A program made the position numbers and the translations under genes. From the NCBI GenBank assembly GCA_010671905.1, contig JAAHII010000001.1, forward strand, positions 3,162,001 to 3,226,000: a stretch of DNA of 64,000 nucleotides. Reading direction: 5' to 3'. Origin of the DNA: Leptolyngbya sp. SIOISBB (lineage in GTDB: Bacteria > Cyanobacteriota > Cyanobacteriia > Phormidesmidales > Phormidesmidaceae). The notes under the pieces are model-generated. The model made no database searches, had not been told where the DNA came from, and was given only the letters and a program-made list of their open reading frames with translations. Position 1 is the stretch's first letter. The number at the start of each line of letters is the position of its first letter. Below are positions 16,857-27,120 of the stretch, piece by piece.

Positions 16857-17664
16857 ATGTCTACCGTGAAGCCGCTCAGCCAACAGCTCCGTGCTATGCC
16901 GATCGCGCTTTATCAGCACAATGCGACGGCCATCAATCGTTACGGACGGTGGTTTCTGATTGCGTGGCTCGGGGCCTTAGCGGACAGCAAAATCTTCTTG
17001 GCGATCGCCACCAGCACCCTCACCTATCAATTTCTCGCTTCCGGCGATCGCTTGCCGTGGGAAAAGGTCGAGCCCGTCTATCAGCGCTTTTGCACCGCCC
17101 TATCGCGATTGGGTCAGTCACCGTTGCTTGCTAGCAGTCTGGCCTTTGGCACCACCTATGGTTTTGCTGCGGCCTGGTCTCAATTAGGCGGCAGTTGGGC
17201 CGCGATCACGTTGTTGGGACTAGGAGCAGGTAATTTGCTCTTCTTCCTACGGGAAGTCAATGCCAAGTCCACACTAGTTACCACCACTACAACGGCTCCC
17301 CCAGCCAACCACGGCGGATCGGCTAGGTCCTCTTTGGGATAATCTCTCTGATGCTGATCCGGTGAAACGATTACTGGCAGTGCGATCGCTACTGCACTGG
17401 TCATTAAGCTCGGAAGTTACGACAGAGACCTATCTGCCTGGAACGGGCGTCACTGTACAATCCCATCTGGTGGACTGTTTTCGCGTTATGCTGACCCACG
17501 AATCTGAACCGATCGTGCGGATCGCCCTGCTCGAAGGTCTCAAAGCACTGCAACCCAAGCCTCAACTACCCCCTGGCCAACCGGCGATGGCGCCGCTGCA
17601 GGCCAAACCGCAAACCATTCAAACGCCAATGCGTCAGCGATCGGTAGAATATGTCGAACCTTAG
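16857..17664 (+). CDS. Cyanobacterial armadillo-type fold membrane protein, frameshifted
   Basis: Two frames together make one protein. The 5' part (ATG 16857 to about 17300) encodes helices with AWLGALADSKIFLAIATSTL and LGQSPLLASSLAFGTTYGFA. The 3' part encodes DNLSDADPVKRLLAVRSLL and IVRIALLEGLKAL, typical of HEAT/armadillo repeats. The join is at CCCCC (17298-17302): reading four C instead of five continues TTTTTAPQPTTADRLGPLWD without a stop. Cyanobacteria have such proteins annotated as armadillo-type fold containing, with an N-terminal membrane region. Function is unknown. As written, frame 1 stops at 17342. Confidence 0.65.
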
Positions 17665-17965
17665 GCAGCCCAATTCAAAACAGTTTGCACTCTGAGCTGA
17701 GTGAGTAGACGGGGTAACGAATATGATGCGGCCGCAACTTACTCATCCTGGATAATGGGCAAGGGAGCGGTGGGGCTTAGGGGAAAGCACTTGGCAGGGA
17801 GTCATGACTTCTACCATGCGTGAGTGAGTGACCGATTAGGCATCTCTTAAAAGAATTTGGAAACAGCGCGAATCGTCACCGGATCAGGGTAGTCTAGCGA
17901 AGCATTTAGAGATTTCTGTGCATTCAGACTCTTTTGCTGACGCCGTCATTCACCCCAAAAGCCCC
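17665..17965. other. Intergenic, no gene seen
   Basis: The gap before thyX is G/A-rich in places (for example GGGAGTCATGACTTC around 17798) but shows no frame, tRNA or clear terminator. A GTG at 17918 is in frame with thyX and may extend it. Confidence 0.35.
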
Positions 17966-18688
17966 ATGGATCGCTTTACCGTTGAGGTCATTTCTCAAAC
18001 CCCGAACCCTCAGCAGACTATCTACGCTGCCATGCACCAAGACTATGCTGAAGGCTTTGTCGCCCATGAACGCGATACCTGGCCGAGTGAAGAGAAAGCT
18101 GGGGATTTAGTCATCAAAAACTTGCTCAAAGGGGGCCGGGGACATTATGGGCCGCTGGAACATCCCCAAATCGTGCTGAATGTCGGCTGGTTTCCCCACA
18201 GCACTATGCAGCAAATTCGCACCCATCGCGTGGGCGTTAGCTTCGACGTGCAGAGCTTTCGGTATACCGGCAGCCGCATTCTCGATGTGGTGAATGGCAA
18301 GCGAGAAGTCGAAGAAGTTTTTTACTTACGACCAGCCGGAGCCTACAGCGATCGCCAAGGCAAAAAATATGAGTACACCATAGAAGAACGCCAGCAGGAT
18401 ATTGACTGGTGCCTCGAAGCCTGTCACCGCTATAAAACTAAAATTGAAGCGGGGTTTGCCGAAGAACATGCGCGGGGCTTGATTCCCTTTGATGTCCGTC
18501 AGCATTGGGTGATGTCCGCCAATCCGCGATCGCTCATGCACCTGCTCGACCTCCGCTGGAAAGCCGATGCTCAGCTCGAAGCGCAAAAAATGTGCGAAGT
18601 GATCTGGCCTCATTTTCAAGCCTGGGCACCCGCGATCGCCACCTGGTATGAAGAAAATCGCCTCAAAAAAGCCCGCCTTGCACCTTAA
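17966..18688 (+). CDS. thyX: FAD-dependent thymidylate synthase ThyX
   Basis: The 240-residue enzyme makes dTMP from dUMP using methylene-tetrahydrofolate and reduced FAD, replacing ThyA. The ThyX signature is present as RTHRVGVSFDVQSFRY at about residues 88-103. Flanking marks are the N-terminal AMHQDYAEGFVAHE, RGHYGPLEHPQI near 65-76 (FAD and dUMP contacts) and FDVRQHWVMSANPRSLMHLLD near 185. The longer start at GTG 17918 adds 16 residues that the family lacks; ATG 17966 gives the usual beginning MDRFTVEVIS. It is a core gene with no evident operon partner. Confidence 0.95.
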   Translation: MDRFTVEVISQTPNPQQTIYAAMHQDYAEGFVAHERDTWPSEEKAGDLVIKNLLKGGRGHYGPLEHPQIVLNVGWFPHSTMQQIRTHRVGVSFDVQSFRYTGSRILDVVNGKREVEEVFYLRPAGAYSDRQGKKYEYTIEERQQDIDWCLEACHRYKTKIEAGFAEEHARGLIPFDVRQHWVMSANPRSLMHLLDLRWKADAQLEAQKMCEVIWPHFQAWAPAIATWYEENRLKKARLAP

Positions 18689-18817
18689 AGTGGCTGAAAC
18701 TGTTAGTCAAGCTGCGTTTAGCCTGAGGCTCCAGTGTTGTTCATCTTTGCCCTCCTCACCACAACTGACGCACTTTTGCGGGGAATACTGGCAGAGACGG
18801 TTTTCAGTCTAGTTCAC

Positions 18818-19411
18818 ATGTCTGTCACTGTACGTTTAGGTCGGCATGAAGAACTGGAGACCTTAATCGAGCTCCAAAGCGCTGCCATTCTCCAGTCCAG
18901 AAACCCAGCCTATGACGCCAAGCAGCGTCAATTGGTTGCGCAACATCAAGCCGCTGTTCGTCGTTCTAGCCTCGATGAAATCATCTTGGTGGCTGAGCAT
19001 AACGGACAATTAGTCGGATTCTCATCGCTGTTGAATCATCGACCCCGGATTGCAGCCTTGTATGTGCATCCTCAATGGTGGCATCAGAAAATTGGCAGTA
19101 CGCTCCTCAAAGCTGTCGAAGACTTGGCACGGCGGCGGCATTGTAAACAGGTAGATGTCATCTCATCGCTAGCGGCTGCGACTTTTTACCAACAATGGGG
19201 CTATTGCAAGTTGCGCAATCAGTCGATCTCAACTCGTAGCCGTCAGCGGATACCGTGTGAGCTTTTGCGGAAAAATCTGATCCCCATGACCAGACTAGCA
19301 ACAATGCAGTGCCGGGCTGGGGCGATAGCCGCATGGCTCAGGTTTACAACGGCGGGGACAATCGTTGCTTGGATTATCTTGATGGCGTTCTTGATTCTTC
19401 TCTTGGGGTGA
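18818..19411 (+). CDS. GNAT family N-acetyltransferase with C-terminal membrane helix
   Basis: From ATG 18818 the product has 197 residues. Residues about 1-140 follow the GNAT fold, with SVTVRLGRHEELETLIEL at the start, IAALYVHPQWWHQKIGSTLL as the acetyl-CoA loop (Q-x-x-G-x-G/S pattern) and ATFYQQWGYCKLRNQ at the end of the domain. Residues about 172-196 form a hydrophobic helix (TIVAWIILMAFLILLLG), an unusual addition suggesting that the enzyme is tail-anchored. The substrate is unknown. An upstream GTG at 18734 would add a hydrophobic stretch, but family similarity starts at MSVTV. It converges on rimO. Confidence 0.78.
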   Translation: MSVTVRLGRHEELETLIELQSAAILQSRNPAYDAKQRQLVAQHQAAVRRSSLDEIILVAEHNGQLVGFSSLLNHRPRIAALYVHPQWWHQKIGSTLLKAVEDLARRRHCKQVDVISSLAAATFYQQWGYCKLRNQSISTRSRQRIPCELLRKNLIPMTRLATMQCRAGAIAAWLRFTTAGTIVAWIILMAFLILLLG

Positions 19412-19458
19412 GCTTTTGGGGCTAGCCACCATTGAAACTACCCAGCAATGGAACGCCG

Positions 19459-20785
19459 CTAAGACACCGAGCCGTAGAGGTCATAAACATCCGCCGCGTC
19501 AATGTGGACTTTGGCGAGTTGTCCCAGCGTGGCTTGTCCTTTTAGGTAAACCACTCCATCCACATCGGGGGCAAACCGAGCCGATCGCCCAATCATCTCC
19601 CCCTGTACCTGGATTCACCTGCTCGATCAGGACGTCAACAACTTTGCCGACTTCGGCCTGATTGCGCTTCAGCGAGATCGATTGCTGAGCCTGCATCAAG
19701 CGATCGCGGCGAGCATCCATGATTGACTGGGGAATGTGGTTAGGCATTGTGGCCCCCGGCGTGCCCTCTTCAGCGGAATAGGTAAAGACGCCCACATGGT
19801 CAAACTCATGGCGCTGCACAAACTCCACCAAATGCTCAAACTGCTCCTCAGTTTCACCAGGAAAGCCGACGATAAATGTGGTGCGCATCACCGCTTCCGG
19901 TAAGGCGGCCTTGATTTGGTAAATGATGTCGTCATTCACGCGCCCCTGCCAGGGACGATTCATGGCCCGCAGCACTTCAGGATGGGAATGCTGCAGCGGT
20001 AAATCTAGATAAGGCAAAACATTCGGCACCTCCTTAATCGCCTGAATCACCTTGGGTGTCAAGCCTGTCGGATAGGCATAGTGCATCCGAATCCAGGGAA
20101 TATCGACTTCTCCCAAGGCGTACAGGAGCTCAGCGAGCTGAGGCTTACCGTAGAGGTCAACGCCATAATTGGTGGTGATTTGAGAAATTAAGACCAGCTC
20201 TTGCACACCCTCTGCTGCGAGCTGCTGGGCTTCAGCCACGATGGATTCAATGGAGCGAGATCGCTGGTCGCCCCGCAGATGCGGAATAATGCAAAAAGCA
20301 CAGCGATAGTTACAGCCCTCCGCCACCCGCAGATAGGCCGTACCCTCTGCTGTGGTGCGGTAGCGAGGCACGGTTTCATCCGCGATATAGGTCGGTTCTT
20401 CAGATACTTCCTTAACCCGCTCGCCCGCCTCAGCTAGCTGAATGACGTCGACAATTTTGTTGTAGTCGCCAGTCCCCACCAACGCTACCGCCTCGGGAAT
20501 TTCTTCCAATAGCTCATCTTTAAAATGCTGAGCCAGACATCCCGTAATCACGATTTTTTTCTTGGCTTCTGCCAGCTCTACTAGGGTGCGCACTGATTCT
20601 TCGCGAGCGGACTCAATAAAACTGCAGGTGTTGACAATCACGTAATCCGCTAACTCTTCATTGGCGTCAACGCCATAACCGGCTTGTACTAACAGGCCCA
20701 GCATATGCTCGGTATCGACCCGATTTTTTTCACATCCGAGGTGCGTAACAGCGATCGTGGGTTGAGCAGCAGCGGCAGCAGTCAT
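19459..20785 (-). CDS. rimO: Ribosomal protein S12 methylthiotransferase RimO, frameshifted near the 3' end
   Basis: From ATG 20785 the protein shows the methylthiotransferase layout. The N-terminal MTTase domain begins [14 protein letters not shown], with Cys also in VNTCSFIE and ITGCLAQ. The radical SAM domain has CNYRCAFC, and a C-terminal TRAM domain follows. RimO adds methylthio to Asp88 of ribosomal protein S12. As written, the frame ends early at 19499 with a non-family tail. If the G5 run (CCCCC at 19599-19603 on the plus strand) is read as four, it becomes [18 protein letters not shown] and runs to a stop at 19459, completing the TRAM domain. The long upstream frame to 20848 lacks family support. 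Confidence 0.93.
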
Positions 20786-21070
20786 AGGTAGCGACAACAC
20801 TCTTGTATACAAGGATAAAACCTGGCCAAAGTCAGCCTGCAAGGGCAATCGAGGCCCTTGGCACGTAGGCCATCACTTTGCCCATGCAAACCCTCATCAT
20901 AAGACTTGAATTGAGCTTTGTGAAAATCGGCCATCACAAACTTGCCTGCGCTCATAAAAAGGCATCTCAAGAATGAGGGCGCTTAGGGTAAATTGGGGTA
21001 TGAACCAGGTAGTGATTCCGCTATCTTGGCCTTTTAGCGACTGAGTCTTCGCATTCGAGACCAATTTCAC

Positions 21071-21917
21071 GTGAGCTTAACGACAATTTTCAAGACCACA
21101 ACTCCCGTCATTGGGGTCGTCCACTTGTTACCTTTACCCACTTCCCCGAAGTGGGGAGGCGACCTGCAACGGGTCATAGACCGAGCTGAGCAAGAGGCCA
21201 CAGCCCTTGCCTCCGGGGGGAGTTCATGGCATCATTGTGGAAAACTTCTTTGATGCTCCCTTCACTAAAGGGCAGGTTGACCCAGCTGTCGTGAGTGCCA
21301 TGAGTCTGATTGTGCAGCGTTTACAACAACTGGTCGCACTACCCATTGGGATCAATGTGTTGCGCAATGACGCCCGCAGTTCACTGGCGATCGCCACCTG
21401 CGTCAATGCCCAGTTCATCCGCGTCAATGTGCTGACTGGGGTCATGGCAACCGATCAGGGGCTGATCGAAGGCTGTGCCTACGATCTTCTACGCTATCGG
21501 CGTGAGTTAGGCAGTGAGGTCCACATTCTCGCCGATGTCTTGGTTAAACATGCTCGTCCTCTGGGCTCACCCAATTTGACGACAGCTGTACAAGAAACTA
21601 TTGATCGCGGCCTTGCAGACGGCATCATCCTGTCTGGATGGTCCACAGGTAGTCCTCCCAGCTTAGAAGATTTAGAACTCGCCAAAGCCGCTGCCAGAGA
21701 CATTCCAGTCTTTATTGGCAGTGGTGCCAATTGGGAAAATGTTAGGAAGCTCATGCAATCAGCTGATGGGGTGATTGTCGCCAGTTCCCTCAAACGTAAA
21801 GGCGATATTCAGCAGCCAATTGACCCCATTCGCGTCCGTCACTTTGTGGAAGCGTTGGAAGCTGGGACTACGATCCAGCAATCCACACCCACCTATCAGC
21901 CAATACCGGCAAAGTAA
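21071..21917 (+). CDS. btpA: Photosystem I biogenesis protein BtpA, frameshifted
   Basis: Two overlapping frames make one BtpA/SgcQ family protein (TIM-barrel like). The first (GTG 21071) has PVIGVVHLLPLPTSPKWGGD. The second has GVHGIIVENFFDAPF, INVLRNDARSSLAIA, ADGIILSGWSTGSPP and IPVFIGSGANWENV, and ends at 21917. The join is at GGGGGG (21215-21220): with five G the reading is ALASGGVHGIIVENFF, as in the family. In cyanobacteria BtpA stabilises the photosystem I reaction-centre proteins PsaA/PsaB and acts at the thylakoid membrane as a peripheral protein. The gene is divergent from rimO and followed by a strong hairpin shared with murA. Confidence 0.92.
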
Positions 21918-22218
21918 GCAATCTGAGGACTTCAAAGCTATTTTCTCAAAGCGCCGAAAACCATTTCTCGTTGCTCCAATGTCGGATTAACGTTCTGATA
22001 TGGCTGCACGGCTGAGGATGTGGCTGTTGATTCAGGCGCAATATCCTGAACTTTGCAGTCAACGTTTGATGAAAATAGGACAGCAACAATAAATTCGGAA
22101 CGAATGTAGGCCGTTGTAGTCGATTGGTGTTCTCAGATAGAGCTTAATCGCCAGGAGAGACCGGTAGTTTCAGCCCTCGAAAATTTTGAATTGACAATTG
22201 CTGGAAAAGGCTTACATG

Positions 22219-22257
22219 CACAAAGCTCGCTATAGAAGTTCTATAGCGAGCTTTGTG
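22219..22257. terminator. Perfect 39-base palindromic hairpin (bidirectional terminator)
   Basis: Two 19-base arms, beginning CACAAAGCTCGCTATAGAA, pair perfectly around a single central G. It lies between the converging btpA and murA genes and is the strongest dyad in the window. The arms contain AAAGCTCG/CGAGCTTT, so each transcript ends in a short U-containing strand. Termination in both directions is the likely role. Confidence 0.75.
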
Positions 22258-22359
22258 TCATCAGGAGCAGTCCAGCAATCAAGCTGGACTAAAGCCGTTG
22301 CTTCAAGGCCCAAAGGTCATCGGTATCGCCACAGTAATCAGCAAACTTCTTGCAGCCAA

Positions 22360-23751
22360 CTACACGGATAACTCTGTCGGTGTTAATTCTTCGCTCTCAG
22401 CCGCCGCTTGAGCCGCGCTACCTTCTAAACGAGTAATCCGGGCACCCAACTTAGTCAGCTTCTGTTCTAACTGCTCATAGCCTCTATCGAGGTGCTGTAA
22501 ACCACTCATGACTGTCTTACCGTGAGCCCCTAGTCCTGCTAACACTAGCGCCGCCGATGCCCTCAGGTCAGTCGCCATCACTGGGGCACCAGACAGCATC
22601 GGTACCCCCTGAATGACGGCACAGTTGCCAGTCACCCGAATATTCGCCCCCATCCGGCTAAACTCAGCGACGTGGCGCAACCGATTTTCAAACACGGTTT
22701 CGGTCAGCATGCTATTGCCGTTGCTCAGCGTCATCAGCGCCATGAATTGAGCCTGCATATCCGTGGGGAAGCCAGGGTAAGGCAGCGTCTGAATATCAGT
22801 CGCCTGAATTTCAGCGCCGGGGATGAGAGCAATCCGATTGGGAGACTCCACCACAACTTGAGAACCCGCCTCTTGCAACTTGGCAATCACCGCCCCCAAA
22901 TGCTCAGGCACCACAGGTGACAGACTGATTTTTGAGTGGGTGATGGCTCCAGCGATCAAAAACGTTCCGGCTTCGACGCGATCGGGCACGATCGCATAGT
23001 CGGTACTGTGGAGGCTGGGCACCCCAGAAATCGTCAGCGTTTTAGTCCCGACGCCCCGAATGCGCGCCCCCATCGCCCGACAGAAATTGGCTAAATCTGC
23101 CACTTCAGGCTCTTGGGCAGCGTTGTCGATGACAGTTTCCCCCTCAGCCAGGGTAGCGGCCATCATCAGCGTTTCCGTTGCCCCAACACTGGGATAGTCC
23201 AAATAAATGTTGGCACCTTGCAGCCGCTTGCGAATCCCTGGAATGCAAGCATGTACTGTCCCGTGCTCAATTTGCACATCGGCACCCATGGCTTGCAAGC
23301 CACGAACGTGTAGCTCAACTGGCCGCGCTCCGATCGCACAGCCCCCCGGCAACGGAATCCGGGCTACACCCATCCGCGCCAGCAAAGGACCAATGACAAA
23401 GAAACTGGCTCGCAGTCGACTCACGATGTCATAGGGGGCGCGGGTATGACTGATATCGCTCGGATCTAAATCCAGAAAATCAGCTTCACGCTTGATTTTG
23501 ACCCCTAGCGCTGTCAACACGGCGGCCATGCGCTCAACATCGACTAGGTTAGGAATGTTGCGGAGACGGCAGGGTTGAGAACACAGCAAAACCCCCGCCA
23601 TCACCACTAGAGCAGAATTCTTTGCCCCACTAACGGTGACATGCCCCGTCAATGGGTGCCGTCCCCAAATCTCGAGAACTGAGTTGTCTGCTTCAGGGGA
23701 ATTAGACACCTGTTGATTACCAGTGGCTGTAACGATGGGCTTATCCTCCAA
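22360..23751 (-). CDS. murA: UDP-N-acetylglucosamine 1-carboxyvinyltransferase MurA
   Basis: The 463-residue enzyme transfers enolpyruvate from PEP to UDP-GlcNAc, the first committed step of peptidoglycan synthesis in the cytoplasm. It has the inside-out barrel pattern with [13 protein letters not shown] near residue 41, the catalytic Cys138 in [14 protein letters not shown] (the fosfomycin target), and [15 protein letters not shown] near 186. Other marks are [15 protein letters not shown] near 340 and [17 protein letters not shown] near 405. The first codon is TTG with GGAGG lying just inside the frame, so the true start may be slightly downstream (GTG 23709). The extra N-terminal residues before WGRHPLTG are not conserved. 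Confidence 0.95.
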   Translation of the reverse strand: MEDKPIVTATGNQQVSNSPEADNSVLEIWGRHPLTGHVTVSGAKNSALVVMAGVLLCSQPCRLRNIPNLVDVERMAAVLTALGVKIKREADFLDLDPSDISHTRAPYDIVSRLRASFFVIGPLLARMGVARIPLPGGCAIGARPVELHVRGLQAMGADVQIEHGTVHACIPGIRKRLQGANIYLDYPSVGATETLMMAATLAEGETVIDNAAQEPEVADLANFCRAMGARIRGVGTKTLTISGVPSLHSTDYAIVPDRVEAGTFLIAGAITHSKISLSPVVPEHLGAVIAKLQEAGSQVVVESPNRIALIPGAEIQATDIQTLPYPGFPTDMQAQFMALMTLSNGNSMLTETVFENRLRHVAEFSRMGANIRVTGNCAVIQGVPMLSGAPVMATDLRASAALVLAGLGAHGKTVMSGLQHLDRGYEQLEQKLTKLGARITRLEGSAAQAAAESEELTPTELSV

Positions 23752-23976
23752 AACCTGAGCGGAACAACTCAGATGTAAATTTTCGTCTAAATTCTACTTG
23801 ATTCAACCATTTTTCTGAAATCTTTGCGGGCACAACACACAAGATCCTTCCAAGGGCTGACTATCGCAGGATTGATATTTCCGTATAGCAGTTGACGAAG
23901 AGGCAACTTTTGAGGCACTGTAGAAGACTGCAGTCGTGAGTGATGAATATTCAGGGCACAGATTGCAATCCAGTTA

Positions 23977-24060
23977 GCGGAACTGGCGGAATTGGTAGAC
24001 GCGCTAGATTCAGGTTCTAGTGTTCGCAAGAACTTCCGGGTTCAAGTCCCGGGTTCCGCA
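23977..24060 (+). tRNA. tRNA-Leu (anticodon CAG)
   Basis: An 84-base cloverleaf: acceptor stem GCGGAAC with GTTCCGC and discriminator A, D arm with GGTAGA, anticodon stem CTAGA/TCTAG around loop TTCAGGT (anticodon CAG, reading CUG), a long variable arm as expected for class II leucine tRNA, and T arm CCGGG-TTCAAGT-CCCGG. The 3' CCA is not encoded. It stands alone between murA and a methyltransferase gene. Confidence 0.97.
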
Positions 24061-24215
24061 TGCATTCATTCAGAGATGTATCTAAGCAGATCAGAGCGCT
24101 AGGCTAGGATACTGTGGATGTGGTCGTGCTTCACTCAAAGATTAGTAATGTTTGATTAGTGCACGGCGAAGTGATTAGTTTTCTGTAAGGTATCGGCAAT
24201 CACAGCGAAAGTATT

Positions 24216-25031
24216 GTGCTGACGAGTCTGAAAAATCCTTGGATCCAAACCCTCCGCAAGCTTCAGCAAACAAAGTATCGCCGCCAGCAGCAACAGTTTT
24301 TGCTCGAAGGGACGCATCTGGTACAAGAGGCCGTTGCAACTCACTACCCGCTACAGGCAGTGTGTGCAACGCTCGTTTGGCAAGACCGTCATCCAGACTT
24401 ATGGCAGCAACTCGGATTACACACTGAGCGTCAGGAAACGATCAGTCCAGAGGTGTTAGGGGCGATCGCCACCACTCAAACACCAGACGGCGTTGTCGCG
24501 ATCGCAATCGGCCCAGCCCTGACACAGTCGATTGATCACCCAACGCTAGGCCTGGCGCTGGAGGACATCCAAGATCCTGGTAACGTGGGTACGCTCATTC
24601 GCACCGCCGCCGCTGTCGGCAGTGATGGCCTCTGGCTCAGTCAACACAGTGTTGATTTAACCCATCCCAAAGTCTTGCGAGCTTCAGCCGGTCAATGGTT
24701 TCGCCTACCCAAACAAGTTGGCCTAGACCTGTCATCACAATTGTCGACATGGCGTCATGAAGGTTGCCAGATTTTGGCCACGGCTGCCGCTGGAGCAGTA
24801 CCCTACTGGCAGTTAGATTTGACTCGGCCCACAGTGCTGGTTCTGGGCAATGAAGGAGCAGGATTGTCAGCCGCCGCGATCGCCGCCGCTGACCAAACCA
24901 TCGCGATTCCCATGATGAACGGAGTCGAATCCATTAATGTCGGTGTGGCAGCGGCAGTTGTCTTATTCGAGGCCTTGCGACAACGTCAACAGCAGGACAG
25001 TATGTCTGGCGCACCGCACAATCCCAAGTGA
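24216..25031 (+). CDS. TrmH/SpoU family RNA 2'-O-methyltransferase
   Basis: The 271-residue protein methylates ribose 2'-OH groups in rRNA or tRNA using S-adenosylmethionine. The N-terminal substrate-binding domain has YRRQQQQFLLEGTHLVQEA. The catalytic SPOUT knot shows the three family motifs: DPGNVGTLIRTAAAVG (motif 1, near residue 120), LVLGNEGAGLS (motif 2, near 207) and IPMMNGVESINVGVAAAVVLFE (motif 3, near 233). The exact base modified is not predictable. The start is GTG 24216, giving the usual beginning LTSLKNPWI. It lies 155 bases after the tRNA-Leu gene. Confidence 0.9.
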   Translation: MLTSLKNPWIQTLRKLQQTKYRRQQQQFLLEGTHLVQEAVATHYPLQAVCATLVWQDRHPDLWQQLGLHTERQETISPEVLGAIATTQTPDGVVAIAIGPALTQSIDHPTLGLALEDIQDPGNVGTLIRTAAAVGSDGLWLSQHSVDLTHPKVLRASAGQWFRLPKQVGLDLSSQLSTWRHEGCQILATAAAGAVPYWQLDLTRPTVLVLGNEGAGLSAAAIAAADQTIAIPMMNGVESINVGVAAAVVLFEALRQRQQQDSMSGAPHNPK

Positions 25032-25055
25032 GATAAGGAGAAGGATCCTCGAAGT

Positions 25056-25325
25056 CTATGGATCTTGCGGCGAAGACTCATCCGCTGCCATAAATTGCTC
25101 AATATCTTGAACAGCATCATCTAGCAGTTGGCCGAAGTCCGCCTCTTTTAGGTCGTCTGCAGACCGTTCAGGGGATTGCGGGGGAGTGCTGGGATGCACA
25201 GCATCAGGCAGAGGCTCTGGGTCAGATTCGGGCTGCTCCGACTTCAAGACGCTCTCTAACTCATCAAGGGCATTCACAAAGTTACGGGCAGCCTGATGAC
25301 GACTGTTTTGTGGCTCATGGTTCAT
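25056..25325 (-). CDS. Small acidic hypothetical protein
   Basis: This 89-residue protein is rich in Glu, Asp, Pro and Ser. Its helical N-terminal segment (ARNFVNALDELESVLKSEQ) and C-terminal helix (LLDDAVQDIEQFMAAD) are separated by a Pro-rich stretch. No family is recognised. It might be a small adaptor or regulator, but there is no direct evidence. It converges on the methyltransferase gene with a gap of about 24 bases. Confidence 0.5.
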   Translation of the reverse strand: MNHEPQNSRHQAARNFVNALDELESVLKSEQPESDPEPLPDAVHPSTPPQSPERSADDLKEADFGQLLDDAVQDIEQFMAADESSPQDP

Positions 25326-25675
25326 GGCTCTATGACCCCAGATCGAGGTGGAATGATGAGTTGTACCAAAGCATCTAAAGGGGGCGTTAACACTTTATCT
25401 CTAACTCTCTCTAAAACGCTAACAACACCCGGAAATTGAGCAAAGGCGGGTCGCGATGGCACCCCCAACCGTCCCCGGGATAATGACATCACCCCTCAAA
25501 GAAGGGTTGCTAAAGGCAGCAATGGAGCAGTACTGAAGTCGACGACACTTCTGGAGCTTGTGTTAACTACCCTCCTTCGTCAAGATAGGTAAAGGACGTT
25601 TTGCAGACCGGAGGTCGCACACTGTGCCCGCAAAACGATACCTTAGAGTTCGCTGCAATTGCTGAGGAGAAAGTT
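25326..25675. other. Intergenic upstream of lpdA, no gene seen
   Basis: The region should carry the lpdA promoter. A forward frame opens at 25601 ahead of lpdA, but its residues are not conserved and a better start (GTG 25676, with GAGGAG upstream) exists. No tRNA or strong hairpin is visible. Confidence 0.4.
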
Positions 25676-27109
25676 GTGAGTCAAGCCTTTGACTACGATT
25701 TAGTGATTATTGGTGCGGGGGTGGGCGGTCACGGAGCAGCCATTCATGCCGTCCGTCAGGGTCTTAAAACCGCCATCATTGAAGCTGCCGATATGGGAGG
25801 TACCTGTGTCAATCGTGGTTGCATTCCCTCTAAGGCTCTGCTCGCAGCGTCCGGACGCGTTCGAGAACTGCAAAATACTCACCATCTAGAATCACTAGGC
25901 ATTCAGGTCGGTGGCGTGTCATTTGATCGCGGGGCGATCGCTGACCATGCCAAAAACCTGGTCAGCAAGATTCAAGGTGACATGTCCAACAGTCTCAAAC
26001 GTCTCAAGGTAGACGTTATTCAAGGCTGGGGAAGAGTCGCTGGGGAACAAAAAGTTGTCGTGACGACCGAAGCTGGCGACCAAACCATTACGGCAAAGGA
26101 CATCATGCTGTCGCCGGGCTCGATCCCTTTCGTACCGCCAGGTATTGAAATCGATCACAAGACAGTCTTTACCAGCGATGCGGCGATCAAATTAGAGTGG
26201 TTGCCAGAATGGGTCGCGATTGTGGGTAGCGGCTACATCGGTTTAGAATTTTGCGATGTTTATACAGCTCTGGGTTCTGAAGTCACTGTCATTGAGGCTT
26301 TGGATCAAGTCATGCCAACTTTTGATCCTGACATTGCCAAAATTGCCCAGCGGGTGTTGATCGGACCACGAGCCGTAGAAACGCGGGCGGGCGTGCTGGC
26401 GATGAAAGTGACGCCGGGTTCTCCAGTCGTCATTGAACTCGCCGATCGCGAGACCAAAGAAGTGGTTGACGTCCTTGAGGTCGATGCTTGCTTAGTCGCG
26501 ACTGGTCGCATCCCCGCCACTAAAGATTTAGGACTAGAGCGAGTCGGCGTCGAGACTGATCGCCGAGGATTCATCACGGTCGATGATGAGCTCCGAGTCT
26601 TACGCAATGGCGAACCGGTGCCGCACCTTTGGGCGATCGGCGATGCCACGGGCAAAATGATGCTGGCCCATGCCGCCTCGGCCCAGGGAGTCGTCGCCGT
26701 TGACAATATCTGTGGCGCAGCGCGTACAGTCAACTATCGCAGCATCCCGGCTGCCGCCTTTACACACCCAGAGGTCAGCTTTGTCGGCATGACTGAGCCC
26801 CAAGCTAAAGCCTATGCTGATGAGCACGGCTTTGAAATTGCCACCGTCAAAACCTATTTCAAGGGCAATTCTAAAGCTCTCGCAGAAGGCGAATCAGACG
26901 GCTTAGCCAAAGTTATCTACCGCAAAGATACTGGCGAAATTTTCGGCGCTCACATCATCGGTCTGCATGCGTCTGATCTGATTCAAGAAGCGGCCAATGC
27001 CATTGCCCAGGGGCAAACCGTAACGGCTTTGTCCTATTGTGTTCATACTCATCCCACGCTTTCTGAAGTCATGGATGAGGCCTTTAAGCGTGCTGTCGTT
27101 AGTGCATAA
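25676..27109 (+). CDS. lpdA: Dihydrolipoyl dehydrogenase (E3)
   Basis: From GTG 25676 the 477-residue flavoprotein reoxidises dihydrolipoamide in pyruvate dehydrogenase and glycine cleavage complexes, passing electrons to NAD. It shows the FAD-binding [18 protein letters not shown] at the N-terminus, the redox-active disulfide [13 protein letters not shown] near residue 42, and the NAD-binding [11 protein letters not shown] near 182. A second FAD motif [15 protein letters not shown] lies near 315, and the active-site His-Glu pair in [15 protein letters not shown] near 457. The 11-base gap to trpC suggests co-transcription. The GTG start has GAGGAG 8 bases upstream and begins VSQAFDYDL, as the family does. 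Confidence 0.94.
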   Translation: MSQAFDYDLVIIGAGVGGHGAAIHAVRQGLKTAIIEAADMGGTCVNRGCIPSKALLAASGRVRELQNTHHLESLGIQVGGVSFDRGAIADHAKNLVSKIQGDMSNSLKRLKVDVIQGWGRVAGEQKVVVTTEAGDQTITAKDIMLSPGSIPFVPPGIEIDHKTVFTSDAAIKLEWLPEWVAIVGSGYIGLEFCDVYTALGSEVTVIEALDQVMPTFDPDIAKIAQRVLIGPRAVETRAGVLAMKVTPGSPVVIELADRETKEVVDVLEVDACLVATGRIPATKDLGLERVGVETDRRGFITVDDELRVLRNGEPVPHLWAIGDATGKMMLAHAASAQGVVAVDNICGAARTVNYRSIPAAAFTHPEVSFVGMTEPQAKAYADEHGFEIATVKTYFKGNSKALAEGESDGLAKVIYRKDTGEIFGAHIIGLHASDLIQEAANAIAQGQTVTALSYCVHTHPTLSEVMDEAFKRAVVSA

Positions 27110-27120
27110 AGCTTGTCCCT

